Source of the DNA: JADGRF01 sp035274465
GTDB taxonomy: Bacteria; Myxococcota_A; Polyangia; Polyangiales; JAFGIB01
Direction of reading: 5' to 3'
Length of the DNA: 64,000 nt
NCBI GenBank assembly: GCA_035274465.1
Contig: DATEOF010000190.1
Coordinates: forward strand, 62,001-126,000
The position numbers and the translations under genes are program-made. Below are positions 8,886 to 17,410 of this stretch, in pieces (within the stretch, counting starts at the first letter, position 1; each line of letters begins with the position of its first letter). Under the pieces are notes generated by a model, which saw only the letters and a program-made list of their open reading frames with translations, searched no databases and had not been told where the DNA came from.

Positions 8886-9242
8886 ATGGCGAAACAAGCG
8901 GTGCGCATCTACCACAATCCTCGTTGCACGAAGAGCCGGGAGACCTTGGCCCTGCTGCGGGACCGCGGCGTCGAACCCGAGATCGTGGAGTACCTCAAGC
9001 AGCCGCCGACGGCCTCCGAGATCGAGGATCTGATCACCAAGCTCGGCATCCAGCCGCACGATCTGCTTCGCAGGAAGGAAGAGCCTTACGCGAAGCTGAA
9101 GCTCGGGCCGAAGAGTACGCGCGCACAGATCGTCAAGGCCATCGCGAGCGAACCCGTGTTGCTCGAGCGTCCGATCGTGGTGGTTGGCAAGCGTGCAGCC
9201 ATCGGCCGGCCTCCCGAGAATGTGCTGAAGATCCTGGGCTGA
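8886..9242 (+). CDS. arsC: Arsenate reductase, glutaredoxin-linked ArsC family
   Basis: Cytoplasmic ArsC/YfgD-type reductase. The catalytic Cys lies in NPRCTKSRETL (Cys13), and the family arginines occur in KEEPYAKL and the LLERPIVVVGKRAAIGRPPENV segment, the arsenate/substrate-binding stretch of the family. Length of 118 is standard. Because no arsB/arsR genes are adjacent, and YfgD-like relatives also carry these motifs, true arsenate reduction is likely but not certain. The next gene is convergent, 5 bases away. Confidence 0.88.
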   Translation: MAKQAVRIYHNPRCTKSRETLALLRDRGVEPEIVEYLKQPPTASEIEDLITKLGIQPHDLLRRKEEPYAKLKLGPKSTRAQIVKAIASEPVLLERPIVVVGKRAAIGRPPENVLKILG

Positions 9243-9247
9243 GCTGC

Positions 9248-11173
9248 TCAAGCGCGGTGCGGCGAGGCCAGCACCTCGAAGTCCAGCAGCCACACGTTGT
9301 CCAGCGCGTCCACCGCCGCCAGCTGCGAGCCGAAGGTCGCCATGCAGCCGAAAGCGGCGATGCCGTGGAGCGTGTACAGGCACTCGCCGCTCTCGCTCGA
9401 CCAGAAGCGCAGCGTGCTGTCGGTCGACGCCGAGACGATCAACGTGTCCGTGGCGTAGGCGCAGGCACGGATGCGTCCGTTGTGTCCGCGCAGCCAGCGC
9501 AGCTCGCTGCCGTTACGCGCGTCCCACTCGCGAAACGAGCCGTCGTTGGCGCTCGACACGATGCGCGCGCCATCCGGGCTGTAGGCGCAGGTATCGACCC
9601 AGGCGTAGTGGCCCTGGAAGACACCTCGGGTTCGGTAGCTGTTCGCGTCCCACTCGCGCAGCGTGGCGTCGTCACCGATGGCTGCCAGCACGCGCGCGCC
9701 GTCCGGACTGTAGGCACAGGCCGTGACGCGACCTTTCTGGCCCTCGAAGCTGCCGAGCGCTTCACCGGTGCGCGCGTCCCACTGGCAGAGCTTGCAGTCG
9801 TAGGATGCGGTCAAGAAGCGGCTGCCGTCCGGGCTGAACACGCACGCGCTCACGGTTTCAGCGTGCTTGCCGGAGCGGATCGCCTTGCCGGTGGCGCGAT
9901 CCCACAACGTCCAGCCGCCATCCGCTGCGCCCGACACGGCACGCGTCCCGTCGGAGCTGTACGCGCAGCTGGCGATCCACGATCGCGCGGGGTGACCTTC
10001 GAAGCGGAACACTTCGCCGCGGGTACGGGCGTCCAGCTCGCGCAGGCTGCCATCGTAGCCGGCCAACAACACGCGCGCGCCATCCGGGCTGAGCGCACAC
10101 GCGCTGATGTTCGCCACGCCACCCTGCGAGGCCTGTGCAGCGTCCACCACGGAGAGATCCCACTCACGCAGCGTCCCGTCCGACAGGCCGGAGAGTGCGC
10201 GCGCTCCGTCGGGGCTGAACGTGCACGCGCGAACCTGCGCGGGCTGCGCGATCCGCCTCAGCTCGCGGCTCGAGTCGGCGTCCCACACACGCAACGTGCG
10301 ATCGTCGGAGCCGGACAGCACGTGCTTCCCATCCGAGCTGTAGGCGCAGCTCCAAACACTCGCGGTGTGGCCTTCGAAGCTGCGCAGCAACTCGCACGAG
10401 GGTGTCGCCCACTCGCGAAGCGTGCCGTCGCGCGCGCTCGCGAGCACGCGCGTGCCATCGGGGCTGTAGGCACAGGCGAGGATCTGATCGCTCGAACCTT
10501 CGAAGCGGCGCAGCTCGTCGCCTGTGTTCGCGTCGTACTCGCGCAGCGTCGTCTCGTGAAATGCCAGCACGCGCGCTCGATCGGGGCTGCGCGGGCAAGC
10601 CGCGGTCCAAAAATTTCCGTAGCGGCCGCGGTGGTGAGGCTGCAGCCACCACACGCGATACGAGCCGTCGCTGGCCACCGACCAGGCCATCGAGTCGTCG
10701 CTGCCGTCGTACGCACACCAGGTGATCGGCTGGGTTTGTCCGACGTGGAGCCGCAACGGAAAGCCAGTACGCGCGTCCCACTCGCGCAGCGTGCGATCGT
10801 ACGAGCTCGTCAGCACGCGCGTGCCATCCGCGTTGTACGAACACGCGCTCACCGCGTCCGAGTGCCCGCGCCAGATGTTCCGTTCGCCGGACTCCATCCG
10901 CACCGGTTGCCGCAGCTGCACCGGCGAGTCGAGGCCCGGCAGCAGCTCGCGGATCGCGGCGTGCTCCACACCGTCCGCGCGCAGCTGTTGATAGAGCACG
11001 CTGGGCAGCGAGTCCGGCTCGGCGTGCAACCAGCCGCTGCCGAGGCGCAGCGCGCGCTCGATGCGCCGCGTCGGCTCGTCCGACCCGCTCGCGACCATCC
11101 GCTCCAGCTCGAGCAACAAGCCGCTACTGCCCAACTCGTGAAGCATGCGTGTCAACCGAGCGAGATCGAGCAT
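9248..11173 (-). CDS. WD40 repeat protein
   Basis: Scaffold protein of 641 residues. From about residue 95 to the end there are at least 12 WD40 blades recognisable by repeated YSPDGTRVLxxxxDGTLREWD lettering, so one or two seven-to-eight-blade propellers. The first 90 residues are helical (SLPSVLYQQLRADG) and resemble the linker preceding WD40 arrays in STAND/NB-ARC signalling ATPases, but no P-loop or kinase domain is present here. No signal peptide. The start codon has only a weak ribosome site. Probably a protein-interaction platform; partners are unknown. Confidence 0.87.
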   Translation of the reverse strand: MLDLARLTRMLHELGSSGLLLELERMVASGSDEPTRRIERALRLGSGWLHAEPDSLPSVLYQQLRADGVEHAAIRELLPGLDSPVQLRQPVRMESGERNIWRGHSDAVSACSYNADGTRVLTSSYDRTLREWDARTGFPLRLHVGQTQPITWCAYDGSDDSMAWSVASDGSYRVWWLQPHHRGRYGNFWTAACPRSPDRARVLAFHETTLREYDANTGDELRRFEGSSDQILACAYSPDGTRVLASARDGTLREWATPSCELLRSFEGHTASVWSCAYSSDGKHVLSGSDDRTLRVWDADSSRELRRIAQPAQVRACTFSPDGARALSGLSDGTLREWDLSVVDAAQASQGGVANISACALSPDGARVLLAGYDGSLRELDARTRGEVFRFEGHPARSWIASCAYSSDGTRAVSGAADGGWTLWDRATGKAIRSGKHAETVSACVFSPDGSRFLTASYDCKLCQWDARTGEALGSFEGQKGRVTACAYSPDGARVLAAIGDDATLREWDANSYRTRGVFQGHYAWVDTCAYSPDGARIVSSANDGSFREWDARNGSELRWLRGHNGRIRACAYATDTLIVSASTDSTLRFWSSESGECLYTLHGIAAFGCMATFGSQLAAVDALDNVWLLDFEVLASPHRA

Positions 11174-11425
11174 GAAGAGCGAGATAGCTCCCGCTCCGGA
11201 GGAAGTAAACGTCGAGCTTACCGCCGTTCCTGCGCACCGCCACTCGCGGCGGTCCTACCCGGCGAACTCGGCCGTCGAAGCGCGGTCAGTCAGTGCACGG
11301 GCTATGAGTGCGGGATGCGCACCTCGCTCGACAACTCCACCGCATGCCGACAACCAACGCGAGTCGTAGCGCGGCGCTGCTGTGCTCAGTAACTTGACAC
11401 TTAGACATAGCGTCGAGGTGGCCAC

Positions 11426-12961
11426 ATGGCGCGTGATTTGTTCGGGCTACTCGATACGTCCGGCTTCCCGGCTCGTTGGCACTGCGGGAGGTGGTCGGCT
11501 CAGCTGGGTTGGCTGCACATCGGTTCGGACGTCGTGATCTTCGGCGCGTACATGGTGATCCCCATCGCGCTGATCTTCTTCATCCGACAACGGCCGGATC
11601 TACCGAAGCCGTTTCCGATCGTGTTCTGGATGTTCGGCGCCTTCATCGTCGCCTGCGGCCTGACGCACATCATCGAGGCCGTGATCTTCTGGCACCCGGT
11701 GTATCGACTGGCGGGCGCCGTGAAGGCTGCGACTGCCGGTGTTTCGTGGCTCACCCTGGCGTTCCTCGTGCCTGCGCTTCCGAAGGCGCTCGCGCTCAAG
11801 ACCCCCGAACAGCTGAAGCGACAGGTGGCCGAGGCGACGCTGCAGCTGCGGCGCGAGCGAGACGCGGTGGCGCACCTCGCGGCCATCGTGGAGTCTTCGA
11901 AGGACGCGATCCTCAGCCAGGACCTCGAGGGTCGCATCCAGAGCTGGAACCGCGGTGCCGTGCGTATGTTCGGCTATGCGGCTTCGGAGGTCATAGGCCG
12001 GCAACTCGACCTGTTCGTGCCGCAGCCGGGACGTGCCGCCCTGGAAGCGGCGCTCGAGCGCGCGCGCCACGGAGAGGCAACCGACGAGCTATCGATGGAG
12101 TGGGAGCGAAGCGATCGCACGCCCGTCGCGCTGGCGATCACGATCTCGCCCTTCGTGAGCCAGGATGGAGAGGTCGGCGGTACGTCGATGATCGCCCGCG
12201 ACATCTCGGCGTTGCGCACGAAGACGCTCGAGCTCGAGCGCTCGAACGAGGAGCTCGAGCAGTTCGCCTACGTGGCGTCCCACGATCTCCAGGAACCCCT
12301 GCGCATGGTCGTGAACTTCATGGGCCTGCTCAAGCGCACGCACGCCACGGCGCTCGACGACACCGCGACGAAGTACGTCGACTTCGCGGTGGACGGAGCC
12401 ACGCGCATGAAGCAGCTGATCGATGCGCTGCTGCAGTACTCCCGCGTGGATGCCCGCGGCGGCGAGTTTGGACGGGTGCGGCTGCAATCGGCCTTCGACA
12501 ACGTCGTTCGCAACTTGCCGGTGCTGGTCGAGGAGAGCGGCGCGCGCATCGACTGCGACCCGCTGCCGGAGGTGTGGGGCGACACGACCCAACTGGAGCA
12601 GGTGCTCCAAAACCTGATCTCGAACGCGATCAAGTTCCGCGGCGAGCGCACACCCGAGGTCCAGATCCGCTGCACCGAGCACGGCCACCACTGGGAGGTC
12701 ACGGTCGCGGACAACGGCATCGGCTTCGAGCCGCGGCACGCCGAACGCATCTTCCACATGTTTCAGCGGCTGAACGAACGCTCGCGCTATGCGGGAAGTG
12801 GCATCGGCCTGGCGATCGCGCGCAGAATCATCAGCCGGCACGGCGGGCGCATTTGGGCCAGCGCGGTCCCTGGACAGGGCGCGGCGTTCAAGTTCACGCT
12901 TCCCAAGCTCCCGCCGCTGGAAGGAATGAAAGCAGCTTCCTATGATCAAGCTCTCCAGTGA
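11426..12961 (+). CDS. Ethylene-receptor-like sensor histidine kinase
   Basis: Membrane histidine kinase. Residues about 28-118 form three transmembrane helices that match the ethylene-binding domain of plant ETR1 and cyanobacterial SynEtr1: Asp35, Tyr42, Ile45 and Pro46 in the first helix and Cys77 and His81 in FGAFIVACGLTHII correspond to ETR1 Asp25, Tyr32, Ile35, Pro36 and the copper ligands Cys65 and His69. A helical linker, a PAS domain (about 150-262), the H-box with His286 (ASHDLQEP), the N-box (NLISNAIKF) and the G boxes (DNGIGF, GSGIGLAI) follow. There is no plant-type GAF domain. It overlaps the next gene, a response regulator, by 20 bases. Confidence 0.93.
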   Translation: MARDLFGLLDTSGFPARWHCGRWSAQLGWLHIGSDVVIFGAYMVIPIALIFFIRQRPDLPKPFPIVFWMFGAFIVACGLTHIIEAVIFWHPVYRLAGAVKAATAGVSWLTLAFLVPALPKALALKTPEQLKRQVAEATLQLRRERDAVAHLAAIVESSKDAILSQDLEGRIQSWNRGAVRMFGYAASEVIGRQLDLFVPQPGRAALEAALERARHGEATDELSMEWERSDRTPVALAITISPFVSQDGEVGGTSMIARDISALRTKTLELERSNEELEQFAYVASHDLQEPLRMVVNFMGLLKRTHATALDDTATKYVDFAVDGATRMKQLIDALLQYSRVDARGGEFGRVRLQSAFDNVVRNLPVLVEESGARIDCDPLPEVWGDTTQLEQVLQNLISNAIKFRGERTPEVQIRCTEHGHHWEVTVADNGIGFEPRHAERIFHMFQRLNERSRYAGSGIGLAIARRIISRHGGRIWASAVPGQGAAFKFTLPKLPPLEGMKAASYDQALQ

Positions 12962-13346
12962 CGGCCCGGTCGTGATGGTCGACGACAACGCGGGCGACCT
13001 GTTCTTCGTCGAGCGCTGCTTCGACGCATCCAAGCTGGAGAACGCCTGGCTGTCTTTCGCGCGCGGCGACGCCTTCATGGAGATGCTCGCGCAGGTCAAG
13101 GACGGCCTCGCGCCGATGCCCGCGATCGTGCTGCTCGACCTGAACATGCCGGGTATGACCGGCCTCGACGTGCTGGAGGCGGTGCGCGCCGACACCTATT
13201 TCAGCGAGTTGCCGATCTTCTGCATCCTCACGAGCTCGAGCGATCCGCGCGACTTCGAGAAGGCCAAGCGCCTGGGCGTGAGCGGCTACTGCACGAAGGC
13301 CAGCTCGATGGACGAATACGTGGCGTTCTTCGACTCGCTCGTCTAG
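12942..13346 (+). CDS. Single-domain response regulator
   Basis: CheY/Rcp1-like receiver without an output domain. The acidic pair is Asp14-Asp15 (MVDDNAGD), the phosphoacceptor Asp66 (LLDLNMPGMTG), with the conserved Thr in ILTSSSD and Lys in CTKASS near the C-terminus. Translation is coupled to the upstream kinase by a 20-base overlap, so this is its cognate partner, as Rcp1 is for Cph1-type kinases. With no DNA-binding domain it must act on another protein. Its stop overlaps the end of convergent rtcA by 4 bases. Confidence 0.94.
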   Translation: MIKLSSDGPVVMVDDNAGDLFFVERCFDASKLENAWLSFARGDAFMEMLAQVKDGLAPMPAIVLLDLNMPGMTGLDVLEAVRADTYFSELPIFCILTSSSDPRDFEKAKRLGVSGYCTKASSMDEYVAFFDSLV

Positions 13347-14353
13347 CCGACCTGCACGAGCCAGCCCCGCGTCGATTGGCTGAGCTCCACGCGGCACGGC
13401 AGGAACATGCCGATCACTTGCACGTTCGTGCGCGTGTGCAGGCTGGGCTCGGAGGTCCGCAACGCGCCGCCGCCCGCGAGCGCACACGGGATCAGCAGCT
13501 GATCCGCCAGGTGCTCGCCGACCGGGACGTCGCTCAGCAGGTACCTGCGAACCTCGATTGCGAGGTCACGCGCCAGCTTCTCGGCGCGCAGGCCCACCTC
13601 ACCGAACGCGGTGAAGGTCTCCGTCAGCGCAGCACTTCGCACGCTCACGCTCGCGACGTTCCCCGGACCCGCGCTATCGACGCGCGCCGTCTCGACCTCG
13701 ATGGGATGCTCGGCGAGCTCCCTGGCGAGCACCTTCATCTCGCGCTCCGCGATGCGCTCGGAGAGCTTCGAGACGACCGCCTTGATGCTGACGCGCTGCA
13801 GCTCGCCGCGCTCCAGCAGCTCGAGCGGCTGGAGCTTCGCGCCGCCCTGGATCTCGACCTCGAAGCGGCCACCGCCCGCAGGATAGAAGCCAGGGCGCAC
13901 GAGCTCTGCGCTCACGGTCGCTCCCATGCGCTGCAGCTGCGGCAGGAAGGTTCGTGCGATGAAGTCGAACGGCGGCGCTAGTGGGTTGTGCGTGCCACCC
14001 TCGAACGCGATGCGCGATTCGCCCGCAGCCATCAGCAGCGCAGGCAACACTGTCTGGAACACCAGCGTGGCGCTGCCCGCCGTGCCCACCGCGAATTGAT
14101 ACTCACCGTGCCTGACCGGCCCCGGCTCGAAGTCGAGCACGTCCGAGCCGAGCTCCGCGCCCGAGACGCGCGCGCCGCAGATCTCCGCCATCGCCTTCAC
14201 CGCGGTGAGGTGCTGGCGCAGCAGCCCGCGCTTGCTCCGCTTGGCGCGGATGCGCTCGATGCGGAACGGCTTGCCCGTCACCGCCGCCAGGGCGAGGGAG
14301 GTGCGCAGGACCTGCCCGCCTCCCTCGCCCAAACTACCGTCGATCGTCAGCAT
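13343..14353 (-). CDS. rtcA: RNA 3'-terminal phosphate cyclase
   Basis: RtcA converts a 3'-phosphate RNA end to a 2',3'-cyclic phosphate using ATP through an AMP-histidine intermediate, and can also adenylylate 5' ends. The signature SLGEGGGQVLRTSLALA opens the protein, the RTC insert lies in the middle, and the nucleophile is His281 in VGEHLADQ. Length of 336 is typical. It starts 7 bases after the rtcB stop, with its ribosome site inside the last rtcB codons, so it is the second gene of an rtcBA operon run by the sigma54 promoter upstream of rtcB. Confidence 0.97.
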   Translation of the reverse strand: MLTIDGSLGEGGGQVLRTSLALAAVTGKPFRIERIRAKRSKRGLLRQHLTAVKAMAEICGARVSGAELGSDVLDFEPGPVRHGEYQFAVGTAGSATLVFQTVLPALLMAAGESRIAFEGGTHNPLAPPFDFIARTFLPQLQRMGATVSAELVRPGFYPAGGGRFEVEIQGGAKLQPLELLERGELQRVSIKAVVSKLSERIAEREMKVLARELAEHPIEVETARVDSAGPGNVASVSVRSAALTETFTAFGEVGLRAEKLARDLAIEVRRYLLSDVPVGEHLADQLLIPCALAGGGALRTSEPSLHTRTNVQVIGMFLPCRVELSQSTRGWLVQVG

Positions 14354-14360
14354 GTTGATG

Positions 14361-15596
14361 CTAGCCCTTCACACACACCACTTGCTTGAGCGTGTGCACG
14401 ACGTCGACGAGATCGCGCTGCGCTTCCATGACGGCATCGATGTCCTTGTAGGCACCGGGCGTCTCGTCGATCACGTCGCGATCCTTGCGACACTCGACGC
14501 CTTCGGTCGCCTTCTGGTGATCCTCGAGGGTGAAGCGCTTCTTCGCCGCCGTGCGCGACATCACGCGCCCTGCGCCGTGGCTGCAGCTCTCGAACGCCTC
14601 CGGGTTACCCTTCCCGCGCACGATGTACGAGCGCGCACCCATGCTGCCCGGGATGATCCCGAGCTCACCCAGACCTGCGCGCACCGCACCCTTGCGCGTC
14701 ACGAACACGTGCTTGCCGTAGTGATGTTCCTTCGAGACATAGTTGTGGTGGCAGTTGACCGCCTGCTTCGCCATTTGAAACGGCGGGATGCCCTTCAAGC
14801 GGCGCACCGAGTCGAGCACGGCTTCCATCATCAACTCACGGTTGTGGCGCGCAAACGACTGCGCCCAGCTCACCGCCTCGACGTAGTCCGCGAAGTGCTC
14901 GCTACCTTCCTCGAAGTAGGCGAGGTTCGCGTCCGGCAGGTTGGAGATGTGTCGCTGCATGTCCTTCTTCGCCAGCTCGATGAAGTAGCTACCGATGCGG
15001 TTACCCACGCCGCGCGAGCCGCTGTGCAACATGAACCAGACGTGGTCCGTCTCGTCCAGACACACTTCGATGAAGTGGTTACCCGTGCCGAGCGTACCGA
15101 GGTGCACCACGTGGTTGCAGTTCTTCACAGCTCGATGCTTCTCGCTGATGAGGTTCCAGCCGGCTTCCAGCTCGGCCCACACGCGCGCGACTCGGTTCGG
15201 GATCGCATCCCACGAGCCGTGGTCGCCCTTCCCGCCGTGCTTCCCGCGGCCGTGCGGCACGCTGCGCTCGATCGTTCCGCGCATCGGCGCGAGGCTGTCC
15301 GGGAGATCGCTCGCCTTGAGCGTGGTCTGCACCGCCATCATTCCACAGCCGATGTCGACGCCGACCGCCGCAGGGATCACCGCGCCGACGGTCGGGATCA
15401 CACTACCGACCGTCGCACCGATGCCGAGGTGTACGTCCGGCATCGCCGCCACCCAGCGGTGGATGATCGGCAGCCGCGCGATGTTCGAGAGCTGCGCCAC
15501 GGCTTCACCTTCCACGGGCACGCCGCGCGTCCAGGTCTTGATCGGCACGCCGCCGTTCGAATCGCGAAGCTCGTAGGTCGTGTTCATGGTCGTCAT
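14361..15596 (-). CDS. rtcB: RNA-splicing ligase RtcB
   Basis: RtcB seals RNA 2',3'-cyclic phosphate or 3'-phosphate ends to 5'-OH ends using GTP and manganese. Metal and GMP-binding motifs are present: VDIGCGM, GTLGTGNHFIEV, LHSGSRGVG and SHGAGR, in which His340 is the guanylylated histidine. Length of 411 matches the E. coli enzyme. It lacks the archaeal/eukaryotic archease partner nearby. First gene of the rtcBA operon, divergent from its activator rtcR. Confidence 0.98.
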   Translation of the reverse strand: MTTMNTTYELRDSNGGVPIKTWTRGVPVEGEAVAQLSNIARLPIIHRWVAAMPDVHLGIGATVGSVIPTVGAVIPAAVGVDIGCGMMAVQTTLKASDLPDSLAPMRGTIERSVPHGRGKHGGKGDHGSWDAIPNRVARVWAELEAGWNLISEKHRAVKNCNHVVHLGTLGTGNHFIEVCLDETDHVWFMLHSGSRGVGNRIGSYFIELAKKDMQRHISNLPDANLAYFEEGSEHFADYVEAVSWAQSFARHNRELMMEAVLDSVRRLKGIPPFQMAKQAVNCHHNYVSKEHHYGKHVFVTRKGAVRAGLGELGIIPGSMGARSYIVRGKGNPEAFESCSHGAGRVMSRTAAKKRFTLEDHQKATEGVECRKDRDVIDETPGAYKDIDAVMEAQRDLVDVVHTLKQVVCVKG

Positions 15597-15629
15597 GTCT
15601 ACTTCTCGTTTCTAGGTTATGCCCGTATC

Positions 15630-15645
15630 TGCAGGGGTCGTGCCA
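15630..15645 (-). promoter_or_regulatory. Sigma54 promoter of rtcBA
   Basis: Reading toward rtcB the sequence is TGGCACGACCCCTGCA, one mismatch from the sigma54 consensus TGGCACG-N4-TTGCW, with GG and GC correctly spaced. The predicted start lies about 20 bases before the rtcB ATG. Its presence opposite an rtcR gene is what the Rtc paradigm predicts. Confidence 0.9.
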
Positions 15646-15705
15646 GGGTGCGGGGCCCCAAAACGGGCTGCGGAGCGGCTTTTCACGCATCGTGGGATAG
15701 AGCAT

Positions 15706-15721
15706 TATCCGTTCGTATAAA
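15706..15721. promoter_or_regulatory. Candidate RtcR upstream activating site
   Basis: The imperfect palindrome TTATCCGTTCGTATAA (12 of 16 positions symmetric) lies about 60-90 bases upstream of the sigma54 promoter and directly before the rtcR start codon. That distance suits an enhancer-binding activator and its position would also allow autorepression. The RtcR site sequence is not one I can match from memory. Confidence 0.4.
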
Positions 15722-15723
15722 CC

Positions 15724-17319
15724 ATGAAGACAGTCGTCGTCGGCCTGCTGGGAACCGTGCTGGATGCGCTCAAGGGGCGCGGAGACCGCTGGCAGCAATG
15801 GCGGCCGACCGTCGACCTCTGCCGACAGCAAGACCTCGTCGTGGACCGGCTGGAGCTGCTGCTGCAGGCGCGTTTCCAGACTCTCGCAGATCAGGTGATC
15901 GGCGACATCGCGTCGGTTTCGCCGGAAACCAAGGTCCGCAGTCACTACGTGGACTTCGCCGATCCCTGGGACTTCGAGCAGGTCTACGGCGCGTTGCACG
16001 ACTTCGCCCGCAACTACGAGTGGAAGACCGGACAGGAGCAGTACCTCGTACACATCACCACGGGCACGCACGTCGCGCAGATCTGCAAGTTCTTGCTGAC
16101 CGAGTCGCGACACTTCCCTGCACGCCTGATCCAGACCGGACCGCCGAAGAAGCCCGGGACACCCGGCAGCTACAACGTCATCGACCTCGACCTGTCCAAG
16201 TACGACCGCATCGCGTCGCGCTTCCGGCAGGAGCAGAGCGAGAGCCGAGACTTCCTGAAGTCCGGCATCGCCACGCGCAACGCCACCTTCAACAAGCTGA
16301 TCGATCGCATCGAGCAGGTGGCGATCGCCTCGCGCGCGCCGCTCTTGCTCATGGGCGCGACCGGCGCCGGCAAGTCGCAGCTGGCTCGACGCATCTACGA
16401 GCTGAAGAAGCTGCGCCGTCAGGTCGAAGGCCGCTTCGTCGAGGTGAACTGCGCGACCATCCGCGGTGATGGCGCGATGAGCGCGCTGTTCGGTCACGTG
16501 AAGGGCGCATTCACGGGCGCCGTCGGCGGGCGCGACGGCCTGCTGCGCGAGGCGCACAAGGGCATCTTGTTCCTGGACGAGATCGGCGAGCTCGGGCTCG
16601 AGGAGCAGGCGATGCTGCTGCGCGCCGTGGAGGAGGGCCGCTTCTTCCCCGTGGGCTCCGACCGCGAGGCCGAGAGCCAGTTTCAGCTGCTGTCCGGGAC
16701 CAACCGCGACCTGCACGAAGCCGCGGCCAAGGGTACGTTTCGCGACGACCTGCTGGCGCGCATCAACCTCTGGACCTTTCGATTGCCCGCGTTGCGCGAC
16801 CGTCCGGAAGACATGGAGCCCAACCTCGACTACGAGCTCGTGCGTTGGTCCGAGACGCAGGGCAGCCGTGTCACCTTCAGCAAGGAAGCTCGCAAGCTGT
16901 TCCTCGACTTCGCGACGTCGCCCCGCGCGACCTGGTCCGGCAACTTCCGTGACTTCAGCGCAGCCGTGCAGCGCATGGCCACGCTGGCAGAGGGAGGCCG
17001 CATCGCCGTGCCGCACGTGCGCGACGAGATCGAGCGACTCGAGCTCAACTGGCAACGGCCGGTGAGCGCGAAGCTCACGGGGGACGACGAGCTGCTGAGC
17101 CGCTACCTCGGTGCAGGCGCGCTCGCGGGGCTCGATCGCTTCGACCGGGTGCAGCTCGCCGATGTGCTCGGCGTGTGCACCACGTCCAAGTCGCTGTCCG
17201 ACGCCGGCCGCACGCTGTTCGCCGAGTCGCGAAAGCGCCGCAGCTCGCAGAACGATGCCGATCGCGTGCGGAAGTACCTCGCGCGCTTCGGGATCACGTG
17301 GTCGGACCTGGGTAACTGA
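15724..17319 (+). CDS. rtcR: RtcR, sigma54-dependent activator of RNA repair
   Basis: Residues 1-180 form the RtcR-type CARF ligand domain (MKTVVVGLLGTVLD, then VHITTGTHVAQICKFLL), which in studied bacteria senses RNA-end products such as damaged tRNA pieces. Residues about 185-430 are the AAA+ domain with Walker A GATGAGKS (from residue 212), the sigma54-contacting GAFTGA loop (261-266) and Walker B ILFLDEIGEL. The C-terminus has a helix-turn-helix region. Length of 531 is normal. No Shine-Dalgarno site is seen. Divergent from rtcBA. Confidence 0.97.
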   Translation: MKTVVVGLLGTVLDALKGRGDRWQQWRPTVDLCRQQDLVVDRLELLLQARFQTLADQVIGDIASVSPETKVRSHYVDFADPWDFEQVYGALHDFARNYEWKTGQEQYLVHITTGTHVAQICKFLLTESRHFPARLIQTGPPKKPGTPGSYNVIDLDLSKYDRIASRFRQEQSESRDFLKSGIATRNATFNKLIDRIEQVAIASRAPLLLMGATGAGKSQLARRIYELKKLRRQVEGRFVEVNCATIRGDGAMSALFGHVKGAFTGAVGGRDGLLREAHKGILFLDEIGELGLEEQAMLLRAVEEGRFFPVGSDREAESQFQLLSGTNRDLHEAAAKGTFRDDLLARINLWTFRLPALRDRPEDMEPNLDYELVRWSETQGSRVTFSKEARKLFLDFATSPRATWSGNFRDFSAAVQRMATLAEGGRIAVPHVRDEIERLELNWQRPVSAKLTGDDELLSRYLGAGALAGLDRFDRVQLADVLGVCTTSKSLSDAGRTLFAESRKRRSSQNDADRVRKYLARFGITWSDLGN

Positions 17320-17410
17320 CATCATCGACAAGGCTCTCGTGCGGGTGTGGGAGCCGCCGCGAAGCGCCGGCGACCGATAGTCATCGGAGGTGTGCGACCG
17401 GGCGCCGTTC

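Noticed and set aside
8924..11392. An 822-residue plus-strand frame opposite the WD40 gene
   Set aside because: Composition is Arg/His/Ala-rich and repeats mirror the WD40 repeat period; the minus strand has clear blade motifs.
14205..16469. A 754-residue frame spanning rtcA-rtcB and rtcR
   Set aside because: It runs antisense to rtcBA and out of frame in rtcR with no recognisable domain.
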